Assembly: GCA_902773265.1 (NCBI GenBank)
Contig: CACYDZ010000119.1
Coordinates: 1 to 5,437, forward strand
Length of the DNA stretch: 5,437 bases
Direction: 5' to 3'
Source: an uncultured Ruminococcus sp.
Lineage (GTDB): Bacteria; Bacillota; Clostridia; Oscillospirales; Acutalibacteraceae
Numbering within the stretch: the first letter of the stretch is position 1; the number at the start of each line of letters is the position of its first letter. Shown piece after piece: positions 1 to 5,380 of the stretch. Below the pieces are notes generated by a model. The model was not told the origin of the DNA. It saw only the letters and a list, made by a program, of their open reading frames with translations, and made no database searches. Made by a program: the position numbers and the translations under genes.

Positions 1-95
1 CGTGGGGTCAAGGGGCAACGCCCATTGTGGGATTTTTAAGGGCAAAGCCCTTAAACTCCTCAAAGACAAAACAAAATTTGCGTACGCAAATTTTG
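1..95 (+). repeat. Modular palindromic repeat, copy 1 (left end cut by window)
   Basis: This is the downstream half of a repeat found several times in the window. Positions 1-59 match 261-319 with a single difference (c19 versus a279), exactly 260 bp apart. It contains a GGGC-AAC-GCCC mini-hairpin near 14-24, a 9-bp-stem hairpin TTTAAGGGC-AAA-GCCCTTAAA at 35-55, and a perfect 24-bp palindrome at 72-95. The orientation is defined by the more complete copy 2. The leader and T-rich hairpin modules would lie outside the window. No coding sequence is supported here; the short minus-strand reading frame across it is made of repeat sequence. Confidence 0.85.
72..95. repeat. 24-bp perfect palindrome (centre GTAC)
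   Basis: The arms are CAAAATTTGC and GCAAATTTTG around the centre GTAC, perfectly self-complementary over all 24 bases. The same arms recur at 331-354 (centre ATAT) and 3213-3236 (centre TTAC on the plus strand). It forms the downstream end module of each fuller repeat copy. It could be a protein binding site, a cruciform or an RNA hairpin; the sequence does not decide. Confidence 0.85.
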
Positions 96-113
96 TCTGG
101 AATTTTTAGCCGA

Positions 114-174
114 TTAAAGGGCTGCCGCCCTTTAAAATCCCGCCCACTTTTTTGAAAAAAAGTGGACAAAAAAC
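114..174 (-). repeat. Modular palindromic repeat, inverted partial copy
   Basis: This is an opposite-facing partial copy wedged between copies 1 and 2. It has the hairpin TTAAAGGGC-TGCC-GCCCTTTAA at 114-135 and the T/A-rich hairpin CCAC(T)6-GA-(A)6GTGG at 144-165. The 31 bases at 144-174 are identical to 5407-5437 at the other end of the window. The GGGG-loop-CCCC module that lies between these two hairpins in the 5318-5437 copy is missing, so it looks like an internal deletion variant. The bases after it (about 171-190) resemble a decayed leader module running into copy 2. Confidence 0.75.
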
Positions 175-179
175 TTTCA

Positions 180-354
180 GGTTTCACCGCCAATTTTCGG
201 ATAAAGATTTCCGAACGAAGTGAGCCATAAAAGTTTTTGCCGAACTTTTTTCAAAAAGTTCGTGGGGTCAAGGGGCAAAGCCCATTGTGGGATTTTTAAG
301 GGCAAAGCCCTTAAACTCCCCAAGAAAATCCAAAATTTGCATATGCAAATTTTG
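180..354 (+). repeat. Modular palindromic repeat, copy 2 (complete)
   Basis: This is the most complete plus-strand copy and defines the module order. The leader is about 180-235, with 20 bases at 214-233 identical to the minus strand of 3332-3351. A T/A hairpin CGAAC(T)5-TC-(A)5GTTCG follows at 241-262. Next are a GGGC-AAA-GCCC mini-hairpin near 274-283, TTTAAGGGC-AAA-GCCCTTAAA at 295-315 and the 24-bp palindrome at 331-354. Positions 285-357 match the minus strand of 3210-3282 with three differences in 73. It ends about 75 bp before the HAD phosphatase start and points toward it. No transposase or terminal direct repeats are seen, so it resembles a non-autonomous intergenic repeat of the REP/BIME type rather than an insertion sequence. 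Confidence 0.85.
331..354. repeat. 24-bp perfect palindrome (centre ATAT)
   Basis: It has the same ten-base arms as at 72-95, but the centre is ATAT rather than GTAC. Both outer centre bases changed (G..C to A..T), so perfect symmetry is kept. It is followed directly by ACA, creating TTGACA at 352-357. Confidence 0.85.
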
Positions 355-362
355 ACAATACT

Positions 363-391
363 AAGTAAAAGTTTTTGTTGAACTTTTACTT
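363..391 (+). promoter_or_regulatory. Strong hairpin in leader of HAD phosphatase gene
   Basis: AAGTAAAAGTT (363-373) pairs perfectly with AACTTTTACTT (381-391) around a 7-base loop: 11 uninterrupted pairs, AT-rich. It lies 22 bp before the ribosome binding site, so it would form in the 5' untranslated RNA if transcription starts upstream. It has a partial likeness to the T-rich hairpin module of the neighbouring repeat and may be a diverged piece of it. It is not a classic terminator, because the stem is poor in G/C and no T-run follows. A regulatory role is inference. Confidence 0.5.
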
Positions 392-413
392 TAACTCAAG
401 ACCCTTTAACAAA

Positions 414-419
414 AAGGAG
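414..419 (+). promoter_or_regulatory. Ribosome binding site deciding the TTG start at 428
   Basis: AAGGAG lies 8 nt before TTG 428. The ATG at 421 is in another frame. An in-frame TGA at 422-424 sits two codons before the TTG, so the phosphatase cannot start further upstream. Confidence 0.85.
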
Positions 420-427
420 TATGAAAT

Positions 428-1096
428 TTGAAACAGAAATCTATTCAAGGTGTACTGTTCGATATGGACGGGCTTATCTTAGATACCGAAAAATGGCTAC
501 AAATATTTTACCGTAAAGCCGCAGATGATTTGGGCTTTACGGTAAATCCTGAATATATCCTTTCTATCCGCAGTCTGCCTGCTCCACTGGCAGAAAAGAA
601 AATGAAACAGCTTGTCGGAGAAGATTTCGACTTTATGGCGGTAAGGGAACGGCGTAAACAGTATATGCGTGAACACATCGCTAAAAACGGTGTCGAAAAG
701 AAAAAGGGCATTGATGAACTGTTACAATACATTCATCAGAACAATCTGAAATGTGCTGTTGCTACCGCTACCGCTATACCCGTTGCCAAAGACTATCTCG
801 CACAGGCAGGTGTACTGCACTACTTTGACAAGATTGTCAGTGCCTCAATGGTAAAAAACGGTAAGCCTCAGCCTGATATCTACATAGAAACTGCCCGACA
901 ACTGAATTTGTCCCCTGAACACTGTATGGCTCTTGAAGATTCCCCTAACGGAGTTATTTCCGCTTACCGTGCGGGGTGTGTGACCGTTATGGTTCCTGAC
1001 CTCACTGAACCTGATGAAGAACTCTCCAAAATCATCTATGCCAAAGCAGATAATTTAAACTGTGTCATTCCCCTTATCGAAAAACTCAATGCCTGA
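428..1096 (+). CDS. HAD-superfamily (subfamily IA) phosphatase, HDHD1/beta-PGM-like
   Basis: A predicted cytosolic Mg-dependent phosphohydrolase of 222 residues, a normal length for the family. Motif I is DMDGLILDTE, with nucleophile D12 and acid/base D14. An alpha-helical C1 cap follows (about 20-85), then motif II in AVATAT (T113), motif III lysine K146 in GKPQPD, and motif IV ALEDSPNG (E170, D171). The DMDGL-x-LDTE opening is typical of broad-specificity sugar-phosphate or pseudouridine-5'-phosphate phosphatases. True beta-phosphoglucomutase is unlikely because its catalytic His eight residues after the DxDG motif is replaced (L24). The substrate cannot be read from sequence. Translation starts at TTG: AAGGAG is 8 nt upstream, an in-frame TGA at 422-424 blocks extension, and no later start precedes motif I. 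The gene stands alone on the plus strand and its last 42 bp overlap the converging phosphorylase gene. Confidence 0.92.
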   Translation: MKQKSIQGVLFDMDGLILDTEKWLQIFYRKAADDLGFTVNPEYILSIRSLPAPLAEKKMKQLVGEDFDFMAVRERRKQYMREHIAKNGVEKKKGIDELLQYIHQNNLKCAVATATAIPVAKDYLAQAGVLHYFDKIVSASMVKNGKPQPDIYIETARQLNLSPEHCMALEDSPNGVISAYRAGCVTVMVPDLTEPDEELSKIIYAKADNLNCVIPLIEKLNA

Positions 1097-1903
1097 TAAT
1101 AATTCTTTCAATAATACAGTTACTTTTGCGGTCGTTGTTTCGGCTATTTTCTGTACTTCGGTATGAGAAAGTGGTGTGTCACAAAGACCGCACGCTTTAT
1201 TGGTCACAATACTTATTCCGCAGATTTTCAGTCCCAGATATTTCCCTGCCATAGCTTCACAGGCGGTACTCATTCCTACAGCGTCCGCTCCTAACCGTTG
1301 GAACATTTTCACTTCAGCAGGCGTTTCATAATTAGACCCGCTTGCCTGTACATATACACCCCGTTTTACCGCAATATTCTTCCTTTGGGCAATTTCACAA
1401 AGTTTATTCTGCAATTTCTTGTCATAAACCTCTGTCATGTCGGGAAATCTCTCTCCGAAATATTCATCATTCTCCCCCACAAGCGGTGACGGTACAAATG
1501 AACTGATATGGTCGGTAATCACCATGATATCCCCCGCATCAAATTCGGGATTAATTCCCCCTGACGCATTTGTCAGCACCAACATTCTTATTCCCAGCAT
1601 TTTCATGACAAAAACAGGCATTACCGTCTGTTGCATGGTATATCCCTCATAGTAATGTATTCTTCCCTGCATGAACACGATTTTTCTGCCCTTGTACTCC
1701 AGAAATAAAAATCTCCCCTGATGACCCTCAACGGTCGATTTAGGGAAATGCGGGATATCCTTATAGGCGATACAATACCGGATTTCTGCACCGTCAAACA
1801 TATTTCCCAGTCCTGAACCTCCGATAATGCCTATTTCGGGAATAAAATCTCCGATTTTGTTTTGTATATACGCTGTACATTCCTGACAGACCTGTCTGTT
1901 CAT
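1055..1903 (-). CDS. Purine-nucleoside phosphorylase (trimeric PNP/MTAP family)
   Basis: Phosphorolysis of purine nucleosides (inosine, guanosine) to free base and ribose-1-phosphate, in the cytosol, for purine salvage. The 282 residues are slightly longer than the usual ~270-275. Visible landmarks are the phosphate-site loop GGSGLG (S30), the GRIHYYEG signature (R81, H83, Y85), LTNASGG (N112, A113), base-site NYETPAE (E193), GMS (M211, S212), and VTNKACG (T234, N235) with H247 downstream. N235, where methylthioadenosine phosphorylases carry Asp, favours a 6-oxopurine enzyme. The usual GP before S/N-F/Y-E-T is GS (S190), and the common STVPE is STACE (213-216). The start is ATG 1903 with AAAGGAA at 1911-1917. 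It is the last gene of the HAD-queH-PNP group, 16 nt after queH, and its 3' end overlaps the opposite HAD gene. I see no terminator after it. Confidence 0.93.
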   Translation of the reverse strand: MNRQVCQECTAYIQNKIGDFIPEIGIIGGSGLGNMFDGAEIRYCIAYKDIPHFPKSTVEGHQGRFLFLEYKGRKIVFMQGRIHYYEGYTMQQTVMPVFVMKMLGIRMLVLTNASGGINPEFDAGDIMVITDHISSFVPSPLVGENDEYFGERFPDMTEVYDKKLQNKLCEIAQRKNIAVKRGVYVQASGSNYETPAEVKMFQRLGADAVGMSTACEAMAGKYLGLKICGISIVTNKACGLCDTPLSHTEVQKIAETTTAKVTVLLKELLSGIEFFDKGNDTV

Positions 1904-1919
1904 ATCAAAGTTCCTTTCT

Positions 1920-2540
1920 TCACTGACTTTTTGAAAACATACACCCGCAATAATTCTGACGGTAAAGCTGATATTCTTTGGAAAGCACTATCGAACGCTT
2001 ATACCCCTCTTTTTTCTTGAAATCACTGTACAGATATGCCACACCATATTTTTCAGAAAGTTCTTTGCCTATAGTGTTGATTAAAGCGGCGTTTTTGAGA
2101 GGACTGATAGTCAAAGTTGTAGTAAAGTAATCAAACGAAAGTGTTCTTGCTTTTTCTGCCGTTTTGGAAAGCCGTAAGCGAAAACACTGTTCACAGCGTT
2201 TTCCCCCCTCTTTTTCCTTTTCCAGACCTTTACACACATGATAAAATGCTATAGGTTCATACTCTCCCTCTAAAAACGACACTTCGTTCCTGACAGGCAT
2301 AAGAGAAATCAGTCTTTTCTGTTCAGAAACACGGTACTGATATTCCTTTTCGGGAGAAATATTGGGATTGTAATAAAACACGGTAATGGAAAAATACTGC
2401 GAAAGATACTCTATCACATAACTGCTGCAAGGGGCACAACAGCTATGCAATAATAATGTTGGTGTGATATTTTGTCGGGTTATCTGTTCAAGGGTATTGT
2501 CAAGCCATTTCTGATAATTGATTTTATTCAATTTCTTCAC
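1920..2540 (-). CDS. queH: Epoxyqueuosine reductase QueH
   Basis: QueH (formerly DUF208) reduces epoxyqueuosine to queuosine at the wobble position of GUN-anticodon tRNAs. It is the cobalamin-independent, iron-sulfur alternative to QueG. In 206 residues it shows the family landmarks: LLLHSCCAPCSS with vicinal C34-C35 and C38, then FYYNPNISP-EYQYR, the RCEQCF pair C116/C119, a TTTLTISPLKN segment (140-150), SDFKKKEGYKRS, and a terminal YCGC (C198, C200). From family knowledge, the vicinal Cys pair and the CxxC are metal/cluster ligands. The longest frame starts at GTG 2540, overlapping the upstream HAD gene by 17 nt. A TTG at 2531 gives MNKINYQ, closer to the homologous N-termini I remember, and has GGTGA 5 nt upstream, so a 203-residue product is plausible. 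No preQ1 riboswitch and no other queuosine genes are visible. Confidence 0.94.
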   Translation of the reverse strand: MKKLNKINYQKWLDNTLEQITRQNITPTLLLHSCCAPCSSYVIEYLSQYFSITVFYYNPNISPEKEYQYRVSEQKRLISLMPVRNEVSFLEGEYEPIAFYHVCKGLEKEKEGGKRCEQCFRLRLSKTAEKARTLSFDYFTTTLTISPLKNAALINTIGKELSEKYGVAYLYSDFKKKEGYKRSIVLSKEYQLYRQNYCGCMFSKSQ

Positions 2541-3189
2541 CGACTATCAGTTTTTCCAACGCACAGGTATCGTCAGCAATATTTTCCGCCAATACACCTG
2601 ATTTTATCAGTTCTTCCTTGCCACGAAATCCCCATGCACAACCCAGAAATTTTACACCGCCGTTTTTTGCCGTCTGTACATCAACATGACTGTCACCTAC
2701 ATAGACGCTCTGTTGTTTATCTGCTCCCATTTCCCTCATCAAAGCCTCAAAAGACTTCGGGTCAGGCTTGACAGGGAAATTTTCTTTTTTTCCCCACATT
2801 GCCGAAAAGTGAATTTCGGGATATAAATAGTGCAGTATTCCACTGACAAAACAGTCAGACTTGTTGGAAAGCACACCCATTTTTATTCCTCTGTTCTGTA
2901 ACCGTTTCAGCATTTCCGCCATACCCTCATACGGTTCTAAGGTGTCGGTATAGTGCAGTGCATAATAATGGTAAAAGTCACTTTTCAGTGCGGTAATACT
3001 ATTTTCCTCATCAGTCTTTGAGGCTTTTTTTAACAGATTGGTTGCTCCTGACCCTACCATCCAGCGGTAATCTTCTGTCGGATAAGGCGAAAATCCATTT
3101 TTTTCCAGTGCATAATTAAACGCATCTGCCAAATCCTGTAAAGTGTAGGCAAGCGTACCATCCAAATCAAAAATCACATATTGATACAT
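2524..3189 (-). CDS. HAD-superfamily phosphatase, phosphoglycolate phosphatase (Gph)-like
   Basis: A predicted cytosolic Mg-dependent phosphatase of 221 residues. Motif I is FDLDGTL (D8, D10), followed by the Gph-like run LQDLADAFNYALEKNGF. A C1 helical cap covers about 15-85, including the GSGATNLL segment. Motif II is VLSNKSD (S108), motif III lysine is K141 in VKPDP, and motif IV is YVGDSHVDVQTAKNGG (D166, D170). The GDSxxD ending of motif IV matches the phosphoglycolate phosphatase/PpaX style, unlike the EDS motif of the plus-strand HAD gene, so these are different subgroups. The start is ATG 3189 with AAAGGAA at 3196-3202. It is the first gene of the minus-strand group, overlaps queH by 17 nt, and has a complete repeat copy ending 23 nt before its start. 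The actual substrate (phosphoglycolate, pyrophosphate, or a damaged or excess metabolite) is not determinable. Confidence 0.92.
   Translation of the reverse strand: MYQYVIFDLDGTLAYTLQDLADAFNYALEKNGFSPYPTEDYRWMVGSGATNLLKKASKTDEENSITALKSDFYHYYALHYTDTLEPYEGMAEMLKRLQNRGIKMGVLSNKSDCFVSGILHYLYPEIHFSAMWGKKENFPVKPDPKSFEALMREMGADKQQSVYVGDSHVDVQTAKNGGVKFLGCAWGFRGKEELIKSGVLAENIADDTCALEKLIVGEEIE
2537..2541 (-). promoter_or_regulatory. Possible ribosome binding site for a TTG start of queH at 2531
   Basis: On the minus strand GGTGA, complementary to the 5' part of the anti-Shine-Dalgarno sequence, ends 5 nt before TTG 2529-2531. The GTG at 2540 that gives the longest frame lies inside this motif and has only a weak GGA about 15 nt upstream. 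Translational coupling to the overlapping HAD gene could serve either start. Confidence 0.4.
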
Positions 3190-3212
3190 ATTATTTTCCT
3201 TTCCGTTTATGT

Positions 3213-3236
3213 CAAAATTTGCTTACGCAAATTTTG
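3213..3236. repeat. 24-bp near-palindrome (centre TTAC)
   Basis: It shares the ten-base arms of the palindromes at 72-95 and 331-354, but the outer pair of the centre does not match (T against C), so only the arms and the inner TA are symmetric. On the minus strand it is followed by ACA, giving TTGACA (3215-3210) as in copy 2. It lies 23 nt before the HAD gene start at 3189. Confidence 0.8.
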
Positions 3237-3382
3237 GATTTTCATGGGGAGTTTAAGGGCTTTGCCCTTAAAAATCCCACAAGGGGACTTCGTCCCCTTG
3301 ACCTCTACCACTTTTGAAAAAGTGGACAAAACTTTTATGGCTCACTTCGTTGAGAAATCTTTATACGAAAATTGAGGGAAAC
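3213..3382 (-). repeat. Modular palindromic repeat, copy 3 (complete, inverted)
   Basis: This fills most of the gap between the lipoprotein stop (3390) and the HAD gene start (3189). Read on the minus strand it is collinear with copy 2: leader (3332-3382), T-rich hairpin at 3308-3325, GGGG/CCCC hairpin at 3281-3299, TTTAAGGGC hairpin at 3252-3272 and 24-bp palindrome at 3213-3236. The 38 bases at 3245-3282 are identical in reverse complement to 285-322. The T-rich hairpin has CCAC/GTGG ends here instead of CGAAC/GTTCG. The GGGG hairpin is AAGGGGAC/GTCCCCTT, with 8 pairs. The hairpins are not followed directly by a T-run, so it is a weak candidate for a terminator of the lipoprotein gene. Confidence 0.88.
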
Positions 3383-3389
3383 TCTCCGA

Positions 3390-5300
3390 CTAGATAAAGT
3401 CGTCAAGATTATAAGGAACATCTTCTTCGGGGGAAGATAAAGATTCCGGTGGACGGGTTGTCTGTACTTTTTTCTTTTCTGATTTATGGGAAGTTTTTTT
3501 ACGGAACGGTTTCTTTTCGGACAATTTCTTTTCAGGCATTTCATCAAAGGGTAAAAATTTTCTCTTGTAGAACATATTGAGGAAAAACATTGTCAGCATA
3601 AAGACCACAATAATCGAAATGCCGATAACATAATACCATTTTACACCCTTTTCATAAGGAACAGTAGAATAATAACTCACCACAAAATTACCGCTTTCCA
3701 CACTGGCACTCCGACTTTTATCCTTGTTGGATTTAATATCAGGTGATATACGGCTGTTATTATCTGTAATTTTGAGTGTTCTGATATACTGTTTACTTTC
3801 GCTCTGCACTGTATAATTAATACTGATATGGGCATTTGCTCCTGTGAGCATATGGGTAATATTGATATGGTCTGTGGCATGGATATCAGTAACAACCGCC
3901 ATATTTCCTGTATGTTTGGTATATTCAAAATAATTACCGCTACCGAAAATCTTACTGAGTATACTGCTGATATCATTAGCATTCCCCTCATTAGTAATAC
4001 GGCATATTGCACCGTCAAAGGTATTTTCTTTGGTGACATTTATTCCTAAACCATACAGAAAACTATACGCATAATCCAGTCCTTTTTCTCCCGTACTTCT
4101 GTCAAACACAAACTCTGTTTCTCTTCTAAAGCGGTCTTCATCAAGAGAAGTCAATTTGATATTCATTCCTTTTATGATATATTGCATACCGTCAGGTATT
4201 CTGATATCGTGAATTTTACGGTCACTGTTAAGACGGTAGGTATTTTTCAGCCAGTTACCATTACTCTGCCATTCGCCACCAATCAATTCTACACCCTCAC
4301 CATGTGTTGTTTCGTCAGGAAGCTCGTAGGTATAACTTAACTGCACCGTGTTTTCGGTGTCGGACACAAAACTCAACAAGTGAAGCTGTTCTTCAAAGAC
4401 CAACTGTTCAGCAAGAGGTGTACTGCTATGGTTCTGGTCACCATAATAAAGGGTTGCGTTTTCACATTCCAGAAACCGCTGTGTCAGCTGTTCCATCTTT
4501 TCCAGCGTAATTCCCTTATATCTGACAGAATAATCCATATATTCTCCATTGTCTGTCCAGTTGGTGGCAGCGGACTTGCTGTCAATACGGGAACTCATGA
4601 TATTTTCCAGAGCAACTCCCATTGAAATATAGGTGCTTTTCGGAAAGGCAATACTGATAATACGGTCAAATGTACCGTTTTTATGATTTTTGGTATGGAG
4701 TGACACACCATGAATTGCCTCTCCTGTAACCGTACTGGCAGAGGTGACAGATTCTTCACTTTGAAGAACAGTTTTATTATATTCAATCACATTGGACGCT
4801 GAATGAATTTCGGAAAGATAATCTCCATATCCTTGTTCGTCCAGTGCATTAACAAGCCAGTCTGTCAGACGAATACAATCATAATCTTCACGGTAATAAG
4901 TACCTTTGGAAAGGGCGGTGTTTGTACTTCCGTAAGCCACACCGATTTGTTTGCCGATAATACTGGCAACTTTTTCTTTATAGTCCTCCACCGAACTGAA
5001 AGACATCACAAATACACAGCGATAATTGGTATCTGAAGATTCACTGCGACAGGACAATATCGGCGGACATTTATCTTTGATAATATCCTCTACATTTTTT
5101 CTTTTATTTTCGTTTTTGGCAAACTCACTGCCAAAATTGACGGTGATAATTCTTTCGCCGACAAAATCGCTGTTATTAATTTTCATCACGCTTTCCAGCG
5201 TTGAAGTATTTTCCGAACAACCGCCTAAGCTTACAGCTGTCAGCAACAGGATAATTAACGCTGACACTATTTTTACGGCGAACAATCTGCTGTATTTCAA
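3390..5300 (-). CDS. Unrecognised membrane lipoprotein with C-terminal TM helix and basic tail
   Basis: I do not recognise this family. The 636 residues begin with a lipoprotein signal peptide: K2, R5, K10, a hydrophobic core at 11-25 and lipobox LGGC with C28. A long extracytoplasmic region follows (about 29-552). A single transmembrane helix at about 556-578 (YYVIGISIIVVFMLTMFF) is followed by YKRK and a Lys/Arg-rich tail (586-611) ending acidic (PEED...LDDFI), which fits a cytosolic C-terminus. By eye, an alpha/beta module occurs three times: near 50-150 (RIITVNF, later VAYG), 213-310 (RIISIAF, later LYYG) and 393-490 (RETEFVF, later FEYT). Each has a predicted strand, a helix, a strand and a second helix. 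No catalytic motif is seen. The start is TTG 5300, with GGAGG 9 nt upstream; an in-frame stop at 5349-5351 allows no upstream ATG, and a later start at M40 would lose the signal peptide. No partner gene is evident. Confidence 0.9.
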   Translation of the reverse strand: MKYSRLFAVKIVSALIILLLTAVSLGGCSENTSTLESVMKINNSDFVGERIITVNFGSEFAKNENKRKNVEDIIKDKCPPILSCRSESSDTNYRCVFVMSFSSVEDYKEKVASIIGKQIGVAYGSTNTALSKGTYYREDYDCIRLTDWLVNALDEQGYGDYLSEIHSASNVIEYNKTVLQSEESVTSASTVTGEAIHGVSLHTKNHKNGTFDRIISIAFPKSTYISMGVALENIMSSRIDSKSAATNWTDNGEYMDYSVRYKGITLEKMEQLTQRFLECENATLYYGDQNHSSTPLAEQLVFEEQLHLLSFVSDTENTVQLSYTYELPDETTHGEGVELIGGEWQSNGNWLKNTYRLNSDRKIHDIRIPDGMQYIIKGMNIKLTSLDEDRFRRETEFVFDRSTGEKGLDYAYSFLYGLGINVTKENTFDGAICRITNEGNANDISSILSKIFGSGNYFEYTKHTGNMAVVTDIHATDHINITHMLTGANAHISINYTVQSESKQYIRTLKITDNNSRISPDIKSNKDKSRSASVESGNFVVSYYSTVPYEKGVKWYYVIGISIIVVFMLTMFFLNMFYKRKFLPFDEMPEKKLSEKKPFRKKTSHKSEKKKVQTTRPPESLSSPEEDVPYNLDDFI

Positions 5301-5309
5301 AACAAACTT

Positions 5310-5314
5310 CCTCC
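5310..5314 (-). promoter_or_regulatory. Ribosome binding site deciding the TTG start at 5300
   Basis: On the minus strand GGAGG, within GGGAGGAAG, is 9 nt before TTG 5300. It is the strongest Shine-Dalgarno in the window. It supports TTG 5300 over another in-frame TTG at 5285, which would be too far away. Confidence 0.85.
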
Positions 5315-5317
5315 CGG

Positions 5318-5380
5318 TTAAAGGGCTGCCACCCTTTAAAATCCTGTTTCATTAAAGGGCTGCCGCCCTTTAAAATCCTG
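5318..5380 (-). repeat. Tandem duplication of one hairpin module (34-bp period)
   Basis: Positions 5318-5346 and 5352-5380 are the same 29 bases with one difference (a5331 versus g5365). The outer copy forms a 9-pair stem TTAAAGGGC/GCCCTTTAA around TGCC. The inner copy, next to the ribosome binding site, loses the closing pair to C-A and keeps 8. Confidence 0.85.

Noticed and set aside
8..193. A 61-codon minus-strand reading frame in the left intergenic region
   Set aside because: It is made entirely of repeat modules read in one frame, with no convincing ribosome binding site or protein-like composition.
200..206. TATAAA/GATAAA in the repeat leader (also minus strand near 3360-3365) as a -10 box
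   Set aside because: No acceptable -35 lies 16-18 nt upstream in either copy, and AT-rich hexamers are expected by chance here.
1..354. CRISPR array
   Set aside because: The repeats are long, self-complementary, differ in module content and lie in both orientations. There are no regular unique spacers and no cas genes.
1..354. Insertion sequence or phage remnant
   Set aside because: No transposase or integrase fragment is present, and no terminal inverted repeats with target duplications could be identified around the copies.
352..380. TTGACA at 352-357 as the -35 box of a promoter for the HAD gene
   Set aside because: At 16-18 nt spacing the sequence (tttgtt, ttgttg, tgttga) does not resemble TATAAT. 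The matching box in copy 3 would place the -10 over the start codon of its gene. Kept only as an observation.
428..1096. Beta-phosphoglucomutase as a specific name for the plus-strand HAD gene
   Set aside because: The catalytic-site His that follows motif I in characterised beta-phosphoglucomutases is not present (L24 at that place), so only the family level is supported.
1298..1652. Plus-strand reading frames opposite the PNP gene, and similar ones opposite the lipoprotein gene
   Set aside because: They are antisense shadows of well-supported genes, without recognisable domains or good ribosome binding sites.
3245..3300. Rho-independent terminator of the lipoprotein gene
   Set aside because: The GGGG/CCCC hairpin is followed by GTGGGA before any T-run, and the next hairpin by CTCCCC. 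Since the same hairpins occur upstream of other genes, termination is not the simplest reading.
3190..3389. preQ1 or purine riboswitch upstream of the HAD-queH-PNP group
   Set aside because: The leader is accounted for by the modular repeat, and I could not find a preQ1 pseudoknot or a conserved purine aptamer core.
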